DNA from: CAG-177 sp003514385
Lineage (GTDB): Bacteria; Bacillota; Clostridia; Oscillospirales; Acutalibacteraceae
Assembly (NCBI GenBank): GCA_051920445.1
Contig: JBPPLN010000001.1
Location: 744,001-808,000, forward strand
Length of the DNA: 64,000 bases
Direction of reading: 5' to 3'
The position numbers were made by a program, and so were the translations under genes. The notes under the pieces were generated by a model. The model was not told the origin of the DNA, searched no databases, and saw nothing but the letters and a program-made list of their open reading frames with translations. Every line of letters begins with the position of its first letter. The stretch's first letter is position 1. Of the stretch, positions 57,994 to 64,000 are shown one piece after another.

Positions 57994-58557
57994 TTACTCC
58001 GCCCCCTTTAAATTGGAATCATAGTAGCTCAGCGCCTCATTGACTGCCGCCGTGACGGCTTTCGAGGTTATCGTAGCGCCGGTGAGCGCCTGGATCTCGT
58101 TGCCGGAGGCACTGTTTTTGTTGACTGCAATATCCTTGACCTTTCCCTTGAACTGGTCGAGGAAGCTGGTGTTCTGAGCCTTCATGCCGAGACCGGCGGT
58201 CTCGTTAAGTTCGAGCGGCGAAATGCCGGTGACTTCGCCGTTTTTGTCGACTCCGGTCATTATCTTCACATCTCCGCCGTAGCCCTTGGAAACGGTGACA
58301 AAGACATAGCCGACTTCGTTGCCGCTTGCATCCTTGCCGACGGCATAGGTTCCGCTGCCGCCCTTCATCTCCTGCGTTTCGCCGAACTGAGTCGCGGCGG
58401 GCAGGACTTTCTGCCTTGTTTCGACCTCGGTCTGCGCCGAGAGCTCCGCTATCTTCGGAGCCGTGACTTTATTTGTAACGGCGAGAAGAGTCGTGGCGAC
58501 GAGGCATATCAGAAAGAGCGCTACAGTCGGGATGGCAAATTCCTTGAAATTTTTCAT
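57994..58557 (-). CDS. rnfG: Rnf complex subunit RnfG
   Basis: A 187-residue subunit with one N-terminal membrane helix and an extracytoplasmic FMN-binding domain. The flavin is attached covalently by ApbE to the threonine of the TGAT motif in IQALTGATITSKAV near residue 157. apbE is in the same operon. Confidence 0.96.
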   Translation of the reverse strand: MKNFKEFAIPTVALFLICLVATTLLAVTNKVTAPKIAELSAQTEVETRQKVLPAATQFGETQEMKGGSGTYAVGKDASGNEVGYVFVTVSKGYGGDVKIMTGVDKNGEVTGISPLELNETAGLGMKAQNTSFLDQFKGKVKDIAVNKNSASGNEIQALTGATITSKAVTAAVNEALSYYDSNLKGAE

Positions 58558-59555
58558 GCCTTCTCAGCCCCTTTCTTCTTTTTTTCCTTGACCGTGCCGA
58601 AAGGCTTCGGGGTGGTCAGATGCTCTATATGAGGAACGAGTATGTTCATAAGGATTATTGAGAACGAGACGCCCTCGGGCAGCGAGCCGAAGAGTCTGAT
58701 GAACGAGGTCAGCAGACCGCAGCCGATGCCGAAGATTATCCTGCCCTTGAGATTGATGGGCGAGGTGGTGTAGTCGGTAGCCATGAAGAACGCGCCAAGC
58801 ATGAGTCCGCCGCTGAGCAGCTGATAGGCGACAAAAGTGAAACTGCCCTTGCCGGCTATGAGCATTATAACGGCTACAGTGCCGATGAACGACAGCGGAA
58901 TTGCGGGAGAGATTATCTTTCTTATCATCAGATAAACTCCGCCGATTATCAGCGCCACTGCGCAGGTCTCGCCGAGGCTGCCGCCGCGGATGCCTATGAG
59001 CATATCAACGAGGCTCGGCAGTCCGTCGGAGAGCTCGCCGCCCTTTGTCATCATGGTTAAAGGTGTTGCGGTGGTGACCGCTTCGGCGCCCTTGTCGAGC
59101 CACGAGAGGGGCTTTATCCATGTTGTCATGGCGGTCGGGAACGAGACCATGAGAATGATTCTTCCGGTTATTGCGGGGTTGACGAAGTTCTGGCCGATTC
59201 CGCCGAAGAGCTGTTTTACAACAACTATCGCGATGACGGAACCTATCGCTGCCTGCCACAGCGGAATAGACACGGGCAGGTTAAACGCGAGCAGAAGTCC
59301 AGTGACGACCGCGCTCAGATCGCCGAGCGTGTTGCTGCGCTTCATGATTTTGCGCGACAGATACTCGGAGAGCATGCATGTGCCTATCGTTACGAGGCAG
59401 ATGAGCAGGACGCGCGGACCGAAGAGCCAGACGGACGCCGCAAGGGCGGGAATCAGCGCGATAATAACATTGAGCATTATTCCGCTGACTGTCTGAGCCG
59501 AGCGCACATGGGGAGATGCGCTGACTGTAAGTTTCTTTTCAGGCATTTCAGGCAT
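58554..59555 (-). CDS. rnfD: Rnf complex subunit RnfD
   Basis: A 333-residue membrane subunit with nine to ten helices. AEAVTTATPLTMMTKG near residue 160 holds the threonine expected to be flavinylated. FFMATDYTTSPIN near 255 is conserved. The start overlaps the rnfC end by eight bases and the end overlaps rnfG by four. Confidence 0.96.
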   Translation of the reverse strand: MPEMPEKKLTVSASPHVRSAQTVSGIMLNVIIALIPALAASVWLFGPRVLLICLVTIGTCMLSEYLSRKIMKRSNTLGDLSAVVTGLLLAFNLPVSIPLWQAAIGSVIAIVVVKQLFGGIGQNFVNPAITGRIILMVSFPTAMTTWIKPLSWLDKGAEAVTTATPLTMMTKGGELSDGLPSLVDMLIGIRGGSLGETCAVALIIGGVYLMIRKIISPAIPLSFIGTVAVIMLIAGKGSFTFVAYQLLSGGLMLGAFFMATDYTTSPINLKGRIIFGIGCGLLTSFIRLFGSLPEGVSFSIILMNILVPHIEHLTTPKPFGTVKEKKKKGAEKA

Positions 59556-60903
59556 TTTTGCTCTTCTCCTCTCTCAGCATCTGTTTTGCAAGGCGCATAT
59601 ACTGGACAAGCGGCTTTGCCGCAGGACATGAATAAGCGCATGAGCCGCACTCCATGCAGACCATGGCGCCGGATTTTTCAAGCCTGTCTATATCCTTCGC
59701 CTTTATATAGCGTTCAACAAGCGTGGGCATAAGGCTCAGCGGACATGCCGCCGCGCATCTGCCACAGCGGATGCAGTCGCGCTCTTTCTTGACCTTCGAC
59801 GCATCGTCGGCAAAGGCGAGAATGGCGTTGTTCTGCTTGAGAACGGGAATATCCGTGTTGACAACGGCAAGTCCCATCATCGGGCCGCCGGTTATTATCT
59901 TACCGGGTTCGGCTTTGAAGCCGCCGCAGAAGTCGATTATCTCGCCGACGTTCATGCCGATTGGCACGCGGACGTTCTTCGGGTCGGCTATCGCGGAGCC
60001 GTCAACGGTCAGCGAGCGGCTGACGAGCGGCTTGCCGCTCTTGAGATATCTTGCTATAAATGCGACGGAGGCAACGTTCATAACAACGCAGCCGACATCG
60101 GCGGGCAGCTTTCCGGGCGGAACCTTTCTGCCCGTGGCGGAAAGCACCATCATCTTCTCTGCGCCCTGAGGATACTTCGACTTTAGCGTCATGAGGCGCA
60201 CCACGTTATCCTCCGCAACGTCTCTGTCCGCTATAGCCTTGAGCACTTTGAACGCCTCGGGCTTGTTGTCCTCTGCGGCGATAACGACGCGCTTGAAGCC
60301 GAGTATCTCTTTCAAAGTATAGATGCTCGAGAGGATGTCCCACGAATTTTCAAGGCACTCGCGGTAGTCGACGGTTATGTACGGTTCGCACTCCGCGGCG
60401 TTGACTATGAGTGTGTCAACATTCTTGTCGGGCGGAATACGCAGCTTGACATGCGTGGGGAAGCCCGCTCCGCCGAGTCCGACAAGACCGGAATCCCTGA
60501 CGGCGCGAAGGAAGCTCTCCTTGCCCGTCACCTTCGGCGGCTCAAGACCGTCGAAAAGGCGCATCTCGCCGTCGGACTCTATCTCCACCGCCTGAGTGAT
60601 AACGCCGTTTGCAAGCGTCGCCTGCTTAACTGCGCTGACGGTACCGGATATAGATGCGTGGATCGGCGCGCTGAGGAATTTGTCGCTGTCGCCCACTATC
60701 TGTCCGACCGAAACTTTGTCGCCCGCTTTTACAGTGGGTGTGCACGGTACACCGATATGCTGCTGCATGGGCAGGAGCACTTTTTCGGGGACTGGAATTC
60801 TTACGACTTCACAGTCTGCGGTGTTCTTGTTGTGGTTGACATGCACGCCGCCGCGTACCTGCTTGACAGCTTTGAGAACACCGTCGAGTTTAACCGAGCT
60901 CAT
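59548..60903 (-). CDS. rnfC: Rnf complex subunit RnfC
   Basis: A 451-residue peripheral subunit that binds NAD(H) and FMN. After an N-terminal barrel (HVNHNKNTADCEVVRIPVPEKVLLPMQQHIG), GLGGAGFPTHVKLR near residue 145 marks the flavin/NAD site, and two [4Fe-4S] motifs, CIRCGRCAAACP and CMECGSCAYSCP, lie near residues 378 and 418. AAGGAG precedes the ATG. First of the six rnf genes. Confidence 0.97.
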   Translation of the reverse strand: MSSVKLDGVLKAVKQVRGGVHVNHNKNTADCEVVRIPVPEKVLLPMQQHIGVPCTPTVKAGDKVSVGQIVGDSDKFLSAPIHASISGTVSAVKQATLANGVITQAVEIESDGEMRLFDGLEPPKVTGKESFLRAVRDSGLVGLGGAGFPTHVKLRIPPDKNVDTLIVNAAECEPYITVDYRECLENSWDILSSIYTLKEILGFKRVVIAAEDNKPEAFKVLKAIADRDVAEDNVVRLMTLKSKYPQGAEKMMVLSATGRKVPPGKLPADVGCVVMNVASVAFIARYLKSGKPLVSRSLTVDGSAIADPKNVRVPIGMNVGEIIDFCGGFKAEPGKIITGGPMMGLAVVNTDIPVLKQNNAILAFADDASKVKKERDCIRCGRCAAACPLSLMPTLVERYIKAKDIDRLEKSGAMVCMECGSCAYSCPAAKPLVQYMRLAKQMLREEKSKNA

Positions 60904-60928
60904 TTCTTCAACTCCTTATGATTAATTA

Positions 60929-61444
60929 TTACTTCTTTATTATAAACCGCGTCTGTTTTTCGAGCGCCGGCATGACTATGCGCAGCACCGTTCCAGTAAC
61001 AGCTCCGGTTATAAGCGAAAATATCAGCAGTGCCGGCGCATAGCCGAGCACGGCTCCCGTCCCCGTGAGCACCGCCGCGGCGGCGAGCTGACCTGCGTTA
61101 TGGCATACGGCGGCGATTATCGACGCGCCGAGCAGACCGAAGGGATCGGATTTTATTTTTGTTGCCGCCCACATCGCGAGGGTGCTGAGCACTCCTCCCG
61201 CGAGGCTCATGAAAAACGCCGTCGCGCCGCGTGTCATCAGCGCAAAGAGCGCCTTGAACACTGTTATGCACATCGCCTGCGGCAGTCCGAGAGTGAGAAC
61301 AGTGAACATCGTCACTATATTTGAAAATCCCGGCTTAGCTCCCGGCGGCAGAAACGGCAGAGATGGAATCAGATTTTCAAGAAACGAGAGCGCGATTGCC
61401 TGGGCGCAAAGGATACCTAAAAGAGCGGTCTTTCTCGCTTTCAT
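60929..61444 (-). CDS. Gx transporter family membrane protein
   Basis: A 171-residue protein with five to six hydrophobic segments, of the Gx transporter family (once named heptaprenyl diphosphate synthase component I). The GAKPGFSNIVTMFTVLTLG segment near residue 35 is diagnostic. The ATG at 61444 is properly spaced from GGGAGGAT, while the ATG two codons earlier touches the site. It frequently accompanies rnf, NusG-II and ApbE genes, and may act in extracellular electron transfer or quinone/isoprenoid supply; this is unproven. Confidence 0.87.
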   Translation of the reverse strand: MKARKTALLGILCAQAIALSFLENLIPSLPFLPPGAKPGFSNIVTMFTVLTLGLPQAMCITVFKALFALMTRGATAFFMSLAGGVLSTLAMWAATKIKSDPFGLLGASIIAAVCHNAGQLAAAAVLTGTGAVLGYAPALLIFSLITGAVTGTVLRIVMPALEKQTRFIIKK

Positions 61445-61830
61445 GGACATATCCTCCCGGTCAGGGCGTCATGCCGCTTCTCCGAGCCCTCGAGCCTTAT
61501 CACAACTCCTGCGGGCAGGCACGCGGCGGTGTCGCCCGGGCGGGTGAGTTTTCCCGATTTTACGCACAATTTATCGCGGCAGTCCGCGTCTTCGAACCAG
61601 ACAGCGCCGTCCTTTATTTTTATCACAACCTTGGGGTCGGTGTCGGGTGTTATTGTCATATCAGCGCTCTTGTCGAGCGTTACGCGGCGATATACTTCGC
61701 CGCCCGCATAGATGACCGCCTCGGTTTTTCCGTTCGACGGCAAAAATCGCCATATCAAAAGAGCCGCGCCGACGCAGAGTATGACCGCTATCAATGCGAT
61801 ATCGGCTTTTTTTATGAATCTGCGCTGCAT
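61441..61830 (-). CDS. NusG domain II-containing protein
   Basis: A 129-residue protein with one N-terminal membrane helix (about 8-28) and an extracytoplasmic NusG-II domain: KDGAVWFEDADCRDKLCVKSGKLTRPGDTAACLPAGVVIRLEG, residues about 70-115, with three conserved cysteines. Despite the name it is unrelated in function to transcription factor NusG. Its end overlaps the Gx gene by four bases, and it precedes the rnf genes in many Firmicutes. Confidence 0.88.
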   Translation of the reverse strand: MQRRFIKKADIALIAVILCVGAALLIWRFLPSNGKTEAVIYAGGEVYRRVTLDKSADMTITPDTDPKVVIKIKDGAVWFEDADCRDKLCVKSGKLTRPGDTAACLPAGVVIRLEGSEKRHDALTGRICP

Positions 61831-61842
61831 CTGTCTCCCCCG

Positions 61843-62907
61843 TTATAAAAGTTTGAATCCGTCCTTTTCAAGTTTGAAGCTGTCCGCGAGAGAACCCGTG
61901 ACCCTGACGCTCCTGTCATTGAACACGAACACAGCCTGCGCACCGTATTTTTCAAGCAGCGGCAGCGATTTCTCGTAGCCGAGCACGAAGCAAGCAGTCG
62001 AAAGCGCGTCGGACATAAACCCGTCGCTGCAAACGACCGTCACGCTGACAAGTCCGCTCTCTGCGGGATAACCCGTTTTCGGGTCGAGTATATGATGATA
62101 TCGCACGCCGTCGCGGTCAAAATACCGCTCATAGCTGCCGGAGGTCGAAACACAGGTCGCGGGCAGAGTCAAAACCGCAAAGCTCTCAGTCGAGCTCTCC
62201 GAAAAAGGATCTCTTATCCCGACAGTGAATTTTTCTCCCTCGCCGTAGAGAAGTATGCTCCCGCCGACGGAGACGACCGCGCGCTTTATTTTTGAATTTT
62301 CGAGCACTCCGCGCACCTCGTCGCAGGCAATGCCCTTGCCGACCGAGCCGAGGTCGAGCACCGTACCCGACGGTACTTTTATACCGTTCTCGTTTATCTC
62401 TATGGCAGAGCCCGTGCCGTTGAGCGCCGAGTTTATTTCATCCTTATCGGGCACTCTCTCATTGCCCGTACCGAAGCCCCAGAGGTCGCTGAGTCTGCCG
62501 AGCAGAGGGTCGAACGCGCCGCCGCTCGACTTTCTCAGCTCTTCGCACTTCGAGAGTATATCCTCCATCTTCTTTTCGGGGTCGTTTATCTTCCCGTTCG
62601 CAGAATACGAAAAGAGAGTTATCTTAACGCTCTGTCCCGCCGCGTCGTTTATCTCGCTGACGGCGGATGTTTCGATATGGCGCGAGAGGAGCTTGTTTTC
62701 GAGCTCCGATATGCAGTCAAAAACCGCCTTGCCGACCTTTTTCGCGTCTTTTCCCTCAATGTCCGCGCTGACGGCGGTGTTCATCATCGCAGACGAAGAC
62801 GAGAACTCACGGCTCTGCTTTATGCCGTCGTATGCCACGAGACCGATCAAAACGGCAGCCGCCGCGCAAAAAAGCGCGACAATCAGCTTTTTCGAGCTTT
62901 TTTTCAT
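61843..62907 (-). CDS. apbE: FAD:protein FMN transferase ApbE
   Basis: A 354-residue exported or membrane-anchored flavin transferase (N-terminal helix about 8-27). It attaches FMN covalently to threonines of target proteins, here presumably RnfG and RnfD. Motifs: VLDLGSVGKGIACDEV near residue 190, VSVGGSILLYGEG near 215, HHILDPKTGYPAESG near 270 and CSDGFMSDALSTACFVLG near 290 for magnesium and substrate binding. It heads a nine-gene operon with spacings below 30 bases. Confidence 0.95.
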   Translation of the reverse strand: MKKSSKKLIVALFCAAAAVLIGLVAYDGIKQSREFSSSSAMMNTAVSADIEGKDAKKVGKAVFDCISELENKLLSRHIETSAVSEINDAAGQSVKITLFSYSANGKINDPEKKMEDILSKCEELRKSSGGAFDPLLGRLSDLWGFGTGNERVPDKDEINSALNGTGSAIEINENGIKVPSGTVLDLGSVGKGIACDEVRGVLENSKIKRAVVSVGGSILLYGEGEKFTVGIRDPFSESSTESFAVLTLPATCVSTSGSYERYFDRDGVRYHHILDPKTGYPAESGLVSVTVVCSDGFMSDALSTACFVLGYEKSLPLLEKYGAQAVFVFNDRSVRVTGSLADSFKLEKDGFKLL

Positions 62908-63120
62908 CGGTCTCCCTCCGCAGTCAAAACTTCCCTATACCTATAACATATATATTTTACATTGTTTTTCTTCAAACTTCAAGGACTTAAAATTGTCATT
63001 TTCGACGGCGAAAAAATATAGAAATATTTCTTTATCGATACAAAAATTGCTTTTTAAGCTCGATGTACAAAAAAATACAAAAATTTTATTGAAACTTAAT
63101 AAAATTTCGTCCTTTTTATG
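62908..63120. other. AT-rich gap between divergent apbE and phoH
   Basis: No gene or clear repeat is visible. On the minus strand a weak TTGAAG-17-TATATG could be the apbE operon promoter (about 62950-62980); I hold this as unproven. Confidence 0.35.
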
Positions 63121-63149
63121 GTGACAGAACTAAAAAAATATGGTATAAT
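63121..63149 (+). promoter_or_regulatory. Promoter of phoH
   Basis: GTGACA, 17 bases, TATAAT with an upstream TG, giving a leader of about 80 bases. Confidence 0.65.
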
Positions 63150-63238
63150 CTAACAAAATATTTCGATAATATTATCAGTTATGACGAAAATTTATTTTTG
63201 CCGTAACGCCAATATAAAGCGAATTTCGGAGATAATCT

Positions 63239-64000
63239 ATGTTTGAACAGTCAATCAACGTCGACAGAATGGAGCAGGCGGTCAGCCTGTTCGGCAGTTT
63301 CGACGAAAATATTAAAATGATAGAAAAAGAGTTCGATGTCGGCGTTGTCAGCCGCGGCTCGGAGATAAAAGTCACGGGCGAGGCGGAGAACGTCTCAAAG
63401 GGCGTGCGCGCGATAAACGGACTTCTGATGCTCATCAACCGAGGCGAGGCGCTCAGCGACCAGAATGTCCGCTATGTCATCTCGCTCGTCAACGAGGGCA
63501 ACGAGGATCAGCTCCCGCAGATGACTGCGGACTGCATCTGCATCACTTCAAAGGGCAGACCGGTCAAGCCGAAAACGCTCGGTCAGAAGAAATATATCGA
63601 AGCCATCCGCAAAAATACGGTCACTCTCGGCGTCGGACCCGCCGGCACAGGTAAAACTTATCTCGCGGTCGCCATGGCGGTGACGGCTTTTCGAGCAAAG
63701 GAAGTCAACCGCATAATCCTCACCCGCCCCGCAGTTGAAGCGGGCGAGAAGCTCGGATTCCTGCCCGGAGATCTTCAGCAGAAGGTCGACCCCTATCTGC
63801 GCCCGCTCTACGACGCGCTGTTCGATATGCTCGGCGCGGAGAGCTTCCAAAAGCAGCTCGAGCGCGGAAATATAGAAGTCGCGCCCCTCGCATATATGCG
63901 CGGGCGCACGCTTGACGACAGCTTCATTATCCTCGACGAGGCGCAGAACACCTCGGTCGAGCAGATGAAGATGTTCCTGACCCGTCTCGGCTTCAACTCG
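63239..64000 (+). CDS. phoH: PhoH-like ATPase (partial, runs off the window)
   Basis: The frame opens at ATG 63239 (GGAGAT upstream) and stays open for 254 codons to the right edge. Residues 1-115 form the N-terminal domain of PhoH/YbeZ proteins, and the P-loop GVGPAGTGKTYLAVAMA is near residue 133, followed by ILTRPAVEAGEKLGFLPGDLQQKVDPYLRPLYD and the Walker B DSFIILDEAQNTS near 232. PhoH family ATPases, some with RNA helicase activity, act with YbeY in ribosome and RNA quality control in many bacteria. The C-terminal third is missing only because the window ends. Confidence 0.95.
   Translation, partial: MFEQSINVDRMEQAVSLFGSFDENIKMIEKEFDVGVVSRGSEIKVTGEAENVSKGVRAINGLLMLINRGEALSDQNVRYVISLVNEGNEDQLPQMTADCICITSKGRPVKPKTLGQKKYIEAIRKNTVTLGVGPAGTGKTYLAVAMAVTAFRAKEVNRIILTRPAVEAGEKLGFLPGDLQQKVDPYLRPLYDALFDMLGAESFQKQLERGNIEVAPLAYMRGRTLDDSFIILDEAQNTSVEQMKMFLTRLGFNS

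Noticed and set aside
1..64000. CRISPR arrays, tRNA or rRNA genes, prophage or integrase genes
   Set aside because: None were seen: no regularly spaced identical repeats with unique spacers, no cloverleaf-like sequence recognised, no phage-type proteins. A tRNAscan or Infernal run could still find a missed RNA.

Overview
The window looks like a chromosome segment of a spore-forming, low-to-mid GC Firmicute of class Clostridia, most likely a gut Oscillospirales (Ruminococcaceae/Oscillospiraceae) relative. The support is inferential: spore genes (gpr, a SpoVAE-type protein), an RnfCDGEAB complex with ApbE, GTP-type PEP carboxykinase, teichoic-acid genes (tarI/tarJ type), ylxM-ffh-rpsP-KH-rimM-trmD and rpsF-ssb-rpsR operons, strong GGAGG ribosome binding sites and TTGACA-17-TATAAT promoters. 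No phage, integrase, CRISPR array, rRNA or tRNA gene was recognised.

Layout. 1-2.8 kb: end of fakA and recG (+). 2.8-3.6 kb: gene-free island built from several repeat types. 3.6-11.2 kb: panE-like reductase, a lipoprotein, rplM-rpsI, two small + genes, metY and an archaeal-type phosphoglycerate mutase; a DnaA-box cluster lies at 8.46 kb. 11.4-14.8 kb: secreted phosphodiester glycosidase-like lipoprotein, DUF6273-like protein and a polytopic membrane protein in one + operon. 15-23 kb: YoaK-like protein, a heterodimeric ABC exporter, a broken REP-associated transposase (RAYT), a GNAT/YoaP protein and an ABC-2 pair. 23-31 kb (-): pckG, tsaD-rimI-LMW phosphatase-polA, nagA, acpP. 31-35 kb: spoVAE-like, small membrane proteins, rpsT, gpr, a 31-residue peptide gene, yebC. 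35-43.5 kb (-): greA-lysS followed within 6 bp by two glycosyltransferases, a Tag/Tar ABC transporter, tarI, tarJ and a teichoic-acid polymerase. 43.6-52.9 kb (-): an unknown protein, ptsH, trmD-rimM-KH-rpsP-ffh-(tandem repeats)-ylxM, mutS2, rpsR-ssb-rpsF. 53-55.6 kb: TetR regulator, free-standing E2 acyltransferase domain, lipoprotein. 55.8-62.9 kb (-): apbE-nusGII-gx-rnfCDGEAB operon. 63.2 kb to the end: start of phoH (+).

The genes are mostly housekeeping. The unusual signal is in the intergenic DNA: a ~292-bp two-copy repeat with three successive hairpins, a two-hairpin REP-like element whose arms covary around an identical loop, a RAYT relic, a family of TGTAAAG/CTTTACA palindromes, a 134-bp tandem repeat splitting ylxM from ffh, and three DnaA boxes packed in 30 bp. 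Among proteins, a lysyl-tRNA synthetase with an extra C-terminal tRNA-binding domain, a lone E2 catalytic domain beside a TetR regulator and a strongly expressed-looking 31-residue peptide deserve attention. I did not find a clearly new multi-gene system.
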